The translations under genes were made by a program, and so were the position numbers. The notes under the pieces are model-generated. The model had not been told where the DNA came from. It saw only the letters and a list, made by a program, of their open reading frames with translations, and did no database searches. A stretch of DNA of 64,000 nucleotides from Zooshikella sp050749885 (lineage in GTDB: Bacteria > Pseudomonadota > Gammaproteobacteria > Pseudomonadales > Zooshikellaceae): the NCBI RefSeq assembly GCF_050749885.1, contig NZ_JBOIUB010000009.1:1-64000 (forward strand), written 5' to 3'. Shown here piece after piece: positions 16,189 to 24,036 of the stretch (positions are counted from its first letter, which is position 1; each line of letters starts with the position of its first letter).

Positions 16189-16700
16189 AGGTTGTACCTC
16201 TTGATAAAAAGAAACATGACAGGAAACGCTTTGACTGTGAGATTGATGCCTTAAACAATTACCTAAAAGTAATGGCGAATCAGCAGGATAAAAAAGACAA
16301 TACACGAACGTATGTCCTGGAGGATGAAGAAAACCAAAGTACTATTATAGGGTATTATACATTAACTCTTGGTTCAGTGTTTTTAGGTGCTTTACCTCCT
16401 GACCTGCAAAAGAAACATCACAATGCTAGCTCTGGAGGGTTAATTGCGCGTCTTGCGGTAGATAAACGCTATAAGAAGCAAGGATATGGAGAGTTGCTAC
16501 TAATTGATGCTCTATCAAAGTTATTACAAGGGAGTGATTTAGTTGGTTACCCCTTAATAATTGTTGATGCAAAAGGAGGGGCTGTAGATTTTTATAAAAA
16601 GTTTAATTTTAGACAGTTTAAAGATATGCCTAACAAGCTTTTTGTTTGTATTTCAGAAGTTCGATTAATCTTAGAGGAAATAATAAATAACTTTGAGTAG
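16185..16700 (+). CDS. GNAT acetyltransferase toxin (TacT-like)
   Basis: TacT-type toxins acetylate the amino group of charged aminoacyl-tRNA and stop translation. The 171-residue protein has the GNAT fold: GYYTLTLGSV, the acetyl-CoA loop LAVDKRYKKQGYGELLL, and the C-terminal FYKKFNFRQF motif containing an aromatic residue typical of this family. The first residues (VPLDKKKHDRKRFDC) and the double-ring LNNYL segment are characteristic of TacT proteins. It is translationally coupled to the DUF1778 antitoxin. It likely stabilises the element in the host. Confidence 0.85.
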   Translation: MKVVPLDKKKHDRKRFDCEIDALNNYLKVMANQQDKKDNTRTYVLEDEENQSTIIGYYTLTLGSVFLGALPPDLQKKHHNASSGGLIARLAVDKRYKKQGYGELLLIDALSKLLQGSDLVGYPLIIVDAKGGAVDFYKKFNFRQFKDMPNKLFVCISEVRLILEEIINNFE

Positions 16701-16766
16701 TTGAGCGGAAAGCAAAAAGCTATTAATAATAAAGCACAGCTGCATGTGCTAGAAGGGGTAAGTGTT

Positions 16767-16997
16767 ATGCCTGATATTCTTATAAAAGATGTAAATGTAA
16801 GTCTAGAAAAAAAGTTAATTTCTCAAGCTGCTGTGAACAACAGGAGTTGTGAGGATGAAATAAAAGCTATTTTAAATGAGGCCATGTTTGGAGGTAGACC
16901 CAAAAAAATACCTCTTAATGAAGTATTAGAAGAGTTAGCCTGCATAGATAACAACCATGCAGTAACTAACTCAAACAATAATGGTTTATGTGAATAG
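16767..16997 (+). CDS. Orphan FitA/VapB-like antitoxin
   Basis: The 76-residue product (ATG 16767 with AAGGGG upstream) has the FitA pattern: ILIKDVNVSLEKKLISQAAV, then NNRSCEDEIKAILNEAM. FitA proteins bind DNA as ribbon-helix-helix dimers and hold a PIN-domain toxin. No VapC/FitB toxin follows; the integrase gene ends only 10 bp away on the other strand. The frame is open upstream to TTG 16701 directly after the TacT gene, but the family start is at 16767. It could protect against related toxins or be a remnant. Confidence 0.65.
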   Translation: MPDILIKDVNVSLEKKLISQAAVNNRSCEDEIKAILNEAMFGGRPKKIPLNEVLEELACIDNNHAVTNSNNNGLCE

Positions 16998-17007
16998 CTT
17001 TTTGAGG

Positions 17008-18342
17008 CTACAGCAAAACCTCTCTGACTTCCTTAAAGTCCACTCTCTGCAAACTCTCATTCAATAGACGCAAAGAAAAGCCACTCCCATAAACACCATG
17101 GGTGATGTCTTTCTGTGCGTGTCCAAGTAAGGCTTTAATGTGCTCACTAGGTATGCTTGCCTCTACAGCAGCGTCCCTGAATGAGTGTCTGAAGCTGTGG
17201 AAGACCTTACTAGAAGGGAAGCCCAAAGAGCGTTTGAACTTACTGAACCAGTTAGTTACTCGCTTACCATATTTGCCTGTCACCTTACTTAAATTGAAAA
17301 GCTTAATATTTTGCTGCTGTTCAACATAAGTAAGAAAGCCTAGATTTAACAGGATATCATGCAGAGGAATTACACGACGGGAGCCTTCATTTTTTAATTG
17401 GTTTCCATCCTCGTTGTGTATCTGAAGATAAATAATAGAACCTTCCGCTTTAACATCAGTGGTTTTAAGTTGGGCAAGTTCTTCCAAGCGAGCACCTGTA
17501 AAGTAAGCAAGTAAGGGAAGCCAGTATTGCCAAGGGCTTTTATATTGCTTGTCCTTGAACAGCGGCTGAGAAAAGATATGTACGAGGTCCTCGTGACTAA
17601 ATGCTTCTTTCTTAGTGGCTGTTCGTTTCCCTTTAGGAGCTAGACCAGTAATGGGGTTTTCCTTTGTATATCCTTTACTTACTAGCCAATTAAAAAAGAC
17701 ATTAACCCTAGTACAGTGGTTCTTAGCTGTGGTGGGTGTGATTGATGGGGCTTTTTTCTGGATTAGCTCTGCCAGTGTATATCGAGCATTTTTACCTAAT
17801 GTTCTTCTCTGAGGATAAACCAAGAGCACTTCTACATAAGTATTTCCCTGTTCCTTGCTAAGCTGTTTTGCTGGGATGTCGCCTAGAATATCCACAAGTG
17901 CTTTGAAAGCAGTTCTATAGTCATCAACTGCCTTCTGACTCCATTGGGTTAACTTTTTCTCATGCTCAAACTTGTCGTATAGCTGGCTAAGAGTAAGACC
18001 TTTTTGGGTATCAGGAGTTGTATATTTTTTAACCTTTTTTCGAGATGGAAAAGGTGCCAAGCTGGTTTTTGCACCTCTCTTTTGCACCTCTCCAAACTCC
18101 TCTAGAAAGTGCATGAGTTCTAGGGATAGCGCTTTCTTTTTGCACCCCTCATTTGCACCTCTCAGTTCGAAGAATGTCCTATTAATTCTGCCTAAAAGTA
18201 GCTGAGAGTTAGTAAAAGCTTCGGCTTTAGACCTTGTATATAAAGAGATAACGAAGTTAGTTTTGTGGAAGTAAGGACGTAAATCAGCAGGAATAACTTT
18301 ACGTAAGTAATAGCCTGACTCGCGTAGAATTAAGTTTTGCAC
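17008..18342 (-). CDS. Att-proximal phage integrase (tyrosine recombinase)
   Basis: This integrase ends next to the tRNA-Leu att site and probably catalyses integration there. The 444-residue form from GTG 18342 begins VQNLILRESGYYLRKVIPAD, the usual start of integrases with a DUF6538-type N-terminus. An upstream in-frame TTG (18384) would add 14 atypical residues. The catalytic set is Arg in FTGARLEELAQL, the Lys/Arg region near NEGSRRVIPLHD, His-x-x-Arg in FHSFRHSFRDA, His in LLGHAQKD and Tyr in THGVYGSGF. Several TTTGCACCT repeats lie inside its 5' coding part, and one overlaps the GTG start, suggesting autoregulation. Confidence 0.9.
   Translation of the reverse strand: MQNLILRESGYYLRKVIPADLRPYFHKTNFVISLYTRSKAEAFTNSQLLLGRINRTFFELRGANEGCKKKALSLELMHFLEEFGEVQKRGAKTSLAPFPSRKKVKKYTTPDTQKGLTLSQLYDKFEHEKKLTQWSQKAVDDYRTAFKALVDILGDIPAKQLSKEQGNTYVEVLLVYPQRRTLGKNARYTLAELIQKKAPSITPTTAKNHCTRVNVFFNWLVSKGYTKENPITGLAPKGKRTATKKEAFSHEDLVHIFSQPLFKDKQYKSPWQYWLPLLAYFTGARLEELAQLKTTDVKAEGSIIYLQIHNEDGNQLKNEGSRRVIPLHDILLNLGFLTYVEQQQNIKLFNLSKVTGKYGKRVTNWFSKFKRSLGFPSSKVFHSFRHSFRDAAVEASIPSEHIKALLGHAQKDITHGVYGSGFSLRLLNESLQRVDFKEVREVLL
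18068..18160 (+). repeat. Two pairs of TTTGCACCT repeats inside the integrase gene
   Basis: Copies start at 18068 and 18081, and at 18139 (last base C) and 18152. Each pair has 13-bp spacing. They lie within the integrase coding region and encode GAKTS/RGAKT-like text on the minus strand. Sequence and orientation match the left-end array. Confidence 0.65.
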
Positions 18343-18394
18343 CTTGAAAATCCTGAGCAGTCGAGACGCTAGTTTGCACCTCAAATTTGCACCT
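18336..18394 (+). repeat. TTTGCACCT repeats at the right end of the element
   Basis: Copies start at 18336, 18373 and 18386 (the last two 13 bp apart), just inside the right att repeat at 18416. The copy at 18336-18344 contains the integrase GTG start codon on the minus strand. These complete a set of eleven copies flanking both element ends. Confidence 0.65.
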
Positions 18395-18415
18395 GAGTTT
18401 CAAAATTTGGGGGTA

Positions 18416-18527
18416 AGAGAGGAAAAAATCTAGGAAAATCAATAAGTTAGGCGATATGGTGCCGAAGGGGAGACTCGAACTCCCACGCCCAAAGGGCACT
18501 GCCACCTGAAGACAGCGTGTCTACCAA
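18416..18527. repeat. att repeat, right copy (overlaps tRNA-Leu)
   Basis: Identical to 7510-7621. To its right the sequence continues into the intact tRNA-Leu 5' half, so this copy restores a complete tRNA on the chromosome side after integration. Confidence 0.9.
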
Positions 18528-18542
18528 TTCCACCACTTCGGC
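18457..18542 (-). tRNA. tRNA-Leu (CAG)
   Basis: The minus strand reads GCCGAAGTGGTGGAATTGGT at the 5' end and ends with CGGCACCA, CCA being encoded. The anticodon loop is CTTCAGG, giving CAG (leucine). A long variable arm (GTGCCCTTTGGGC type), the GTTCGAGTC T-loop and a 7-bp acceptor stem (GCCGAAG/CTTCGGC) are present. Length is 86 nt. Its 3' 71 nt are duplicated at 7551-7621. Confidence 0.95.
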
Positions 18543-18557
18543 ATGGAAGAATAAGAA

Positions 18558-18633
18558 TGGTGCCCAGAGGCGGAATCGAACCACCGACACGGGGATTTTC
18601 AGTCCCCTGCTCTACCGACTGAGCTATCTGGGC
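18558..18633 (-). tRNA. tRNA-Phe (GAA)
   Basis: The minus strand starts GCCCAGATAGCTCAGTCGGT, has the anticodon loop CTGAAAA (GAA) and GGTTCGATTCC in the T arm, and ends CTGGGCACCA. It is 76 nt including the encoded CCA. It lies 15 bp upstream of tRNA-Leu on the same strand and is probably co-transcribed. Confidence 0.97.
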
Positions 18634-18741
18634 AACGCTCGGGCCGCTATTAAACCGTTAGCGGCACAAAGAGTCAAGAGCTGGTTGTTAAAAAAGTTTG
18701 TAAACGGAGGAGGGTTGTATAAATAGTATTCAATTTGCTGG

Positions 18742-19014
18742 TTAATCTGATGTAGGCACAAAGCCATCAGCCTGATCTACCTCATCATTCGCGAAGAACT
18801 TATCCATTTGTTCTGTGAGGTACTTTCGAGTATCTGGTTCCATTAAGTTGAGTCGCTTTTCATTAATAAGCATGGTTTGATGCTTTTGCCAGGCTTCCCA
18901 CGCCTCTTTACTGATGTTGTTATAAATCCACTGACCTTTTTCTCCTGGGTAGGGAGGCATCGCTAAGCCTTCGGCTTCTTTATTCAATTTTTGGCAAAAA
19001 ATGGTGCGTGTCAT
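18742..19014 (-). CDS. yggX: Probable Fe(2+)-trafficking protein YggX
   Basis: The 90-residue product matches YggX, a small cytosolic protein linked to iron supply and protection of iron-sulfur clusters from oxidants. Conserved text: TRTIFCQKLNKEAEGL with the key cysteine at position 7, PPYPGEKGQWIYNNISKEAW, and EKRLNLMEPDTRKYL. It follows mutY by 15 bp on the same strand, the usual mutY-yggX pair, which links an Fe-S DNA glycosylase with Fe-S maintenance. Confidence 0.97.
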   Translation of the reverse strand: MTRTIFCQKLNKEAEGLAMPPYPGEKGQWIYNNISKEAWEAWQKHQTMLINEKRLNLMEPDTRKYLTEQMDKFFANDEVDQADGFVPTSD

Positions 19015-19029
19015 ATTGTGAGAACTCCA

Positions 19030-20139
19030 TTAAAGCTCAATGGCATACTGTGTAGCCTGTTGGTGTGCAAGTTTGCTAATCAGCTTTTTAACAGGCGCCG
19101 CTAAACCTATTGATGGTGGTTGATAGACGTTATACCAAAGCCTATTGGTGTCTTCCATGATTTGCAATGGCTGGGGACTCTCCAGCTGGCAGACCACAGG
19201 GATTATATTGAGTTGAAAGTGGCTAAAGACATGCTTTACTGGGGACCAGTGCACAGGTTTAGATAGCTTCAACTTAAGTTGTTTTTCTAACTTATTAAGC
19301 TGTTGGCGTGTTACAGAACTATTATCTGATTCAGAGAGTGCTATTTCAGGAAAGCTCCAGAGCCCGCCCCATATACCTTGTGCAGGACGCTTGTTTAACA
19401 GTACTTCGCCCTCCTTGTTTACAGCGAGCAGCATGGCGACAGACTTAATAGGTTGCGTTTTCTTGGGTTTAGGACTCGGAAAATGAGTAGGATCACCCAT
19501 TTGATAGCCTTGGCAATTTTTTTGTATCGGGCACTCATCACATTTAGGTTTGGTTCGGGTACATATCATTGCCCCAAGATCCATCATAGCCTGCGTATAA
19601 TCAGCTACCCGTTTTTGTGGTGTGTAGTGTTCGGCTATTTCCCAAAGTTGATTTTGAATAGACGTACTGCCTGGCCAACCTTCAATTGCTTCAAAACGAG
19701 CCAGCACCCGTTTAACATTCCCATCTAATATGGCTGCACGCTGGCCTAAGGCTATAGACGCGATGGCTCCTGCGGTTGATCGACCTACGCCAGGTAATGT
19801 ACTTAATTCGTCAACGGATGATGGAAATTGACCGTTGTATGTTTCACAGACCCTCTTGGCAGCTTTGTGAAGGTTTCTGGCTCGTGCGTAATAACCAAGC
19901 CCTGTCCATAAATGAAGTACTTCATCTGTTTCGGCGGAAGCTAGTTTGGTTACATTTGGGAAACGTGCCATGAACCGTTCAAAATAAGGGATTACAGTAT
20001 TTACTTGCGTTTGCTGCAACATAATTTCTGATATCCAGACATTATACGGGGTTTTCTTTTGTTGCCAGGGCAAATGTTTGCGGCCATGCCGATCAAACCA
20101 GCGTAATACTGCTTGATTAAAAATATTGGCTCTAATCAT
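19030..20139 (-). CDS. mutY: Adenine DNA glycosylase MutY
   Basis: MutY removes adenine mispaired with 8-oxoguanine. The 369-residue product has the catalytic Glu38 in WISEIMLQQTQV, the helix-hairpin-helix LSTLPGVGRSTAG, catalytic Asp139 in AILDGNVKRV, and the [4Fe-4S] cysteines 193, 200, 203 and 209 (CTRTKPKCDECPIQKNC). The C-terminal part (about 230-369) is the NUDIX-like 8-oxoG recognition domain (GIWGGLWSFPE). Length fits the family. It is upstream of yggX on the minus strand. Confidence 0.97.
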   Translation of the reverse strand: MIRANIFNQAVLRWFDRHGRKHLPWQQKKTPYNVWISEIMLQQTQVNTVIPYFERFMARFPNVTKLASAETDEVLHLWTGLGYYARARNLHKAAKRVCETYNGQFPSSVDELSTLPGVGRSTAGAIASIALGQRAAILDGNVKRVLARFEAIEGWPGSTSIQNQLWEIAEHYTPQKRVADYTQAMMDLGAMICTRTKPKCDECPIQKNCQGYQMGDPTHFPSPKPKKTQPIKSVAMLLAVNKEGEVLLNKRPAQGIWGGLWSFPEIALSESDNSSVTRQQLNKLEKQLKLKLSKPVHWSPVKHVFSHFQLNIIPVVCQLESPQPLQIMEDTNRLWYNVYQPPSIGLAAPVKKLISKLAHQQATQYAIEL

Positions 20140-20463
20140 GAGTGTATTGTTTTTTATACTGAAACGAGGGCGATATAGTAGCTATTATGTAACGCAAAGA
20201 AAAATATCTCCCTATTGTTAATACATTGAATGATGTTGGTATGCACTAGCGATCAGGGGTGATGGACCGTTGTGGTTATCAATCTAAAACTGATTTATGG
20301 TTTTGTGGTTGTGCACATGCTTGTAAAAAGTAGGTTGGAAGTATAACAGATGTTCAGTTTTAAACGTTAGCCTGGGTTGGTTTTTATGGGTAGGATATCA
20401 AAAAGGCATAGCTTAACTGCTATACCTTTTTCTGATGATAAATTATCAATAATAAAACTAGGG
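20140..20463. other. Intergenic region between asmA and mutY
   Basis: No gene is seen. It holds the asmA terminator at 20399-20433 and presumably the mutY promoter, which I could not pin down. Confidence 0.5.
20399..20433 (-). terminator. Terminator of asmA
   Basis: Imperfect hairpin with arms AAAAGGCATAGC and GCTATACCTTTT around a 6-nt loop, with T-runs on both strands. It lies 30 bp after the asmA stop. Confidence 0.65.
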
Positions 20464-22647
20464 TTAATCTAAAAAGCGTTTCAGTAAATCACCCACAGGT
20501 TTTAGTTCAGGTTTATCTTCCAGTTTTTTATCAATTTTACGTTCAAGTTCAGATTTGACTTGGCTTGCAGCAATTTCGCCTATTTTTTCCTGATCGATAC
20601 CGCATAACTCTTTATCAGAAAATGTGCCTTGACAACGAATAGGCCAGCGTATGTTCGCATAACGCTTATTGATTTGGCAGGCTGCTTCTCCTGCATCACT
20701 TTGAGTACCTGTGATGGTGAGTCCTAGTCGATAATCTAAGGATTCGCTTAAAAGGTTAATAGTGCCATAACCATCAATGTTTAATTGATCAAGTTTTGCA
20801 ATAAGTTTTTGGTTATCCACTACGCCATTTCGAATAATGATTTGACCAGACATATCTTTAAACGGTGTACTTGTTTCCCAGTCGTTTTTACTGACTTTTT
20901 CTTTTCTTACTTTGGCTATGGCTTTACATAATATTTTATCCACATTGGTCTGAGTAAGTTCGCCATTAGCTATAGCAAAGTTTGCTTGACCATTAAGAGA
21001 CTGAATCAATTGTGTTTTGGTATTGCCTTGTGTTGAAAACTGCCCGGTTAAGTTTGCTGCACCTTTTAATGCGTTCAGATCGGCATAATTCATTAATGCT
21101 TGGTGAACATCGATATTATTTGCTTTGGCTGTGACATTGATAACGGGTGTTTTTTTTGTGACATCAATTGCAACAGTTTTATTTATTGTGCCACCTAATG
21201 TTTTTGCCGTGACTGGGGAAAGTTGAATTTTTCCATTATTGGCATTGATCGAAAGGTTTACATCCTCAAGTTTTGTTTTTTGCTGCGTAAGTGCGTTTAA
21301 GTGTAACTTACCTTTTAGATTTAATTGGCGTAAGGTATCTACAGGTAGAATCGGGGTATTATCTACCGTTTTCGCTTGAGTAGAGGTCTTAGTTGACGCT
21401 TTTTTTTCAGATTTACTTGTTGAGTCTGATGAGCTTGTGGCAGAACTGGCTGCAGGAGTAAAGTGATCTACAACTAAATCATTTCCTTTGATATCAAACT
21501 CATACAGTGGCTGTTTAGTAATGTTAGCCAGGGTTACTTTGCCATCGAGTTTAAACTCACCTGCGGTTAAATTTAATTTATCCAGTACAATATTACCGGC
21601 ATCACCATTAATCTGACTTGTGAATGAAAATTTGTTTAATGCGTCTGGATTTGCAGGCTTATAATTTATGCCTAAGCTCTCTAGCCACTCAGGTAAGTTA
21701 TCTACTGAAAGTGAGATATTACCTTTGACAGTTGGCTGAATAAAGTTGGTTAGTGATACATTGCTTTTAGCCGTGAGCTGCTTATCAGACAGTGTCAGAT
21801 TTTTAATATTTATTTGTTGTGTTTGACTAGCTAACTCAATTTTTTCTGCAGACACGTCTAAATTTATTGCAAAAGGCTTTTTATCGGATACCAGTTGACC
21901 CTGGCTGTTTAATGAAAGATCTTTTAGCTCAAAGCGTTGTTGTTTAAGATCAAACAACAAATCTGTGCGAATCTTTTCATTAAGGTTAAATTCAGGTTTA
22001 TTACCTGATGCTGAAAAGCTAATTATGATTGGGAAGTAGTGACTGCTTGTAATATTGGCGGCACTTACGTCTAAATTCTCTAGGTGAAATGCTTGTGCTT
22101 TTTGTTGGTCTTGATAATTCAAGGTGATGTTTTTTAAAGAAACAGCACTGATATTAAGTTCTGTTGTATTTTTTTCTCTATTTGGTGTGGTATTACTATC
22201 CTGGTCTGATGTTTCTGCCGGGGTTGTTTTACTGGCAGGTTTATTTTGAGATTGTGTTGTTTCTATTTGCCAGTTTGGTACGCCCTTTTTATCTTTAACA
22301 AGATTAACTTCTGCGCCTTCTACATTAAGTGCCGTGACTTTTAATTTGTCGCTCAGTAAGGGAAGTAACTCAACTTCAACTTGCGCATAGTCCACTAACA
22401 CTAATTTTTCTTGTTTAGGTGTGGTTACCGTAAGCTTGTTTGCTGAAAAGCCTAATGCAGGGAAAAACGAAAGCTCTAGAGGGCCGTTAATATCGAGCGT
22501 CAACCCGGTATTATCTTTGACGATGGTGCGAATTGTCTTTTTGTATTGGTCAGCATCGATAAAAAAGTTCAATGCGAGAATTGCGACCACAACCAGTAGT
22601 AATAAGGTGAAAATGACACCTAATGAAATTTTAATAACCGACTTCAT
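20464..22647 (-). CDS. asmA: AsmA family protein
   Basis: AsmA-like proteins are anchored in the inner membrane and span the periplasm as lipid-transfer-type repeats that affect outer-membrane assembly. The 727-residue product has one N-terminal span (about residues 5-30: ISLGVIFTLLLLVVVAILAL) and then the AsmA N-terminal signature (TGLTLDINGPLELSFFPALG). A long beta-rich region follows, and the C-terminal AsmA_2 region is recognised by LDQLNIDGYGTINL. A low-complexity Ser/Thr/Lys linker lies around residues 395-425. It stands alone between mutY and the FAD oxidoreductase gene, as in related genomes. Confidence 0.9.
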   Translation of the reverse strand: MKSVIKISLGVIFTLLLLVVVAILALNFFIDADQYKKTIRTIVKDNTGLTLDINGPLELSFFPALGFSANKLTVTTPKQEKLVLVDYAQVEVELLPLLSDKLKVTALNVEGAEVNLVKDKKGVPNWQIETTQSQNKPASKTTPAETSDQDSNTTPNREKNTTELNISAVSLKNITLNYQDQQKAQAFHLENLDVSAANITSSHYFPIIISFSASGNKPEFNLNEKIRTDLLFDLKQQRFELKDLSLNSQGQLVSDKKPFAINLDVSAEKIELASQTQQINIKNLTLSDKQLTAKSNVSLTNFIQPTVKGNISLSVDNLPEWLESLGINYKPANPDALNKFSFTSQINGDAGNIVLDKLNLTAGEFKLDGKVTLANITKQPLYEFDIKGNDLVVDHFTPAASSATSSSDSTSKSEKKASTKTSTQAKTVDNTPILPVDTLRQLNLKGKLHLNALTQQKTKLEDVNLSINANNGKIQLSPVTAKTLGGTINKTVAIDVTKKTPVINVTAKANNIDVHQALMNYADLNALKGAANLTGQFSTQGNTKTQLIQSLNGQANFAIANGELTQTNVDKILCKAIAKVRKEKVSKNDWETSTPFKDMSGQIIIRNGVVDNQKLIAKLDQLNIDGYGTINLLSESLDYRLGLTITGTQSDAGEAACQINKRYANIRWPIRCQGTFSDKELCGIDQEKIGEIAASQVKSELERKIDKKLEDKPELKPVGDLLKRFLD

Positions 22648-22835
22648 ATCAGTTTCCTTAGACTCGAAACATGTACGCTTTGCAAGAGGTAGTGTGCAAT
22701 ACCATAAAAAGTGTATTCATAGCACACCATTTAGTGATAGACGTCAAGTAGGGCAGGTAAAGACTTGACCCTGAATAGGAGATAGAGCCTTATGATAGTG
22801 CGCTAATACAAAGTACTAACATACCGGTATCGTAT

Positions 22836-23966
22836 TTAGCTTTGGTGAAAATACGAGTCACTCAGCTTGTCAGCAATGTTATCTGCAATAGCGAGAGCCG
22901 CTGTTAGACCAGGACTTTCTATTCCAAACAGATTTATTAAGCCTGGTATATTATGGTCTGTTTCTGTTTGTATTATAAAATCAACAGGGGGCGAGTTTGG
23001 CGCCTGAAGCTTGGGGCGAATACCTGCATAGTCTGGAATCAGTTGTTCTTTTTTTAAGGCTGGGTAGTAACGCTGAATAGCGTGGTAATAGTTTGTAAGG
23101 TGATGTGTACTGACATCATAGTTAATGCTATCAATATATTCTGTATCGGGACCAAAACGTACCTGACCCGCTAAATCGATGGTGGCATGGATCCCCAATC
23201 CCGTTGTCTGCGTATCAGGTAGGGGATAAACCAAGTGGCTGAGCTTAAGTGGACTGGCCAGTTTAAAATAATTACCTTTGCAATAGAACAACGGAGGAAC
23301 ACAGTGTTTGGGAAATCCAATCATATTGTTTGCAGCTGTTGGTGCATGCAAACCACCCGCATTGATCAACACCTGGCTGGAAAACCTGTAAGCTTCTTTG
23401 TCTGTTTGAACATCCAGAATAAATGGGTTGTTTGAAATTTCCCCATGTTTAAATTGGGTATTCCGTAAAAGTAGTGCTCCTCGTTCTTCAGCTAATCGGG
23501 ATAATGTTAACAACAACTGATGGCTATCAATAATGCCTGTACTGGGGGAAAGTAAAGCACTGGTGGCTTTTATTGCAGGTTCAAGCTGTGCGACTTGTTG
23601 AGAAGATAAGAACTTAAGGTCATCTACGCCATTATTGATGGCTTGTTGCTGAAGTGAAGACAAGCGTGCTTCGTCACTCGTACTTGTTGCTACAATCAGC
23701 TTACCACAACGACGGTGTGGTATTTGATACTGCTGACAGAAGTCGTATAGTTGCTCTTTTCCCTGAACACAGAGTCTAGCTTTTAACGATTGTGTGGGAT
23801 AATAAATGCCCGCATGTATCACCTCGCTGTTGCGGCTACTGACTTCTTCGCCAACACGTTTATGTTGCTCTAAAATAACAACTGTTTTATTGGCTTTAGC
23901 AAGGCGTGCTGCAATCGCAAGTCCAATGACTCCAGCTCCAATGATTGTAATATCGACTGCTTCCAT
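22836..23966 (-). CDS. FAD-dependent oxidoreductase, L-2-hydroxyglutarate oxidase-like
   Basis: The 376-residue product has the dinucleotide-binding start (ITIIGAGVIGLAIAARLAKA), then EEVSSRNSEVIHAGIYYP, which is characteristic of the LhgO/YgaF group, and a C-terminal FAD contact (GIRPKLQAP, then NLFGIESPGLTAALAIADNI). LhgO oxidises L-2-hydroxyglutarate to 2-oxoglutarate, passing electrons to the quinone pool. Related DadA-like proteins use other 2-hydroxy or amino acids, so the substrate is uncertain. It is a single gene, with about 190 bp to asmA downstream. Confidence 0.8.
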   Translation of the reverse strand: MEAVDITIIGAGVIGLAIAARLAKANKTVVILEQHKRVGEEVSSRNSEVIHAGIYYPTQSLKARLCVQGKEQLYDFCQQYQIPHRRCGKLIVATSTSDEARLSSLQQQAINNGVDDLKFLSSQQVAQLEPAIKATSALLSPSTGIIDSHQLLLTLSRLAEERGALLLRNTQFKHGEISNNPFILDVQTDKEAYRFSSQVLINAGGLHAPTAANNMIGFPKHCVPPLFYCKGNYFKLASPLKLSHLVYPLPDTQTTGLGIHATIDLAGQVRFGPDTEYIDSINYDVSTHHLTNYYHAIQRYYPALKKEQLIPDYAGIRPKLQAPNSPPVDFIIQTETDHNIPGLINLFGIESPGLTAALAIADNIADKLSDSYFHQS

Positions 23967-24036
23967 GACCTAATACTGAGAATACCTTAAAATTTCATAC
24001 ATAATAATTCGCAAGGTATTTTCAGGCTATAAATAT

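Larger units (their letters stand above)
7622..18527. mobile_element. Integrated T7-like remnant/satellite element at tRNA-Leu (10.9 kb)
   Basis: The element is bounded by the 112-bp att repeats. It carries a T7-type RNA polymerase, MarR-like regulators, ArdA-like genes, two tyrosine recombinases, a toxin-antitoxin pair and an att-proximal integrase pointing away from the tRNA. No capsid, portal, terminase or tail genes are present. It could be a degraded prophage or a small satellite that uses its own polymerase. Base composition is more AT-rich than the chromosome to the right, and long non-coding tracts separate the genes. Confidence 0.8.

Noticed and set aside
16701..16766. Longer FitA-like protein starting at TTG 16701
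   Set aside because: The added 22 residues do not match the family, whereas ATG 16767 has a good ribosome site and gives the usual N-terminus.
7622..18527. A complete T7-like prophage
   Set aside because: No terminase, portal, capsid, tail or lysis gene lies between the att repeats, and the replication genes are outside on the left.
22421..22768. Plus-strand open frame opposite asmA
   Set aside because: It is an antisense shadow of the well-supported asmA gene with no ribosome site and no family features. The same applies to other frames opposite mutY, guaD, ctpA, gpmI, ntrC and glnA.
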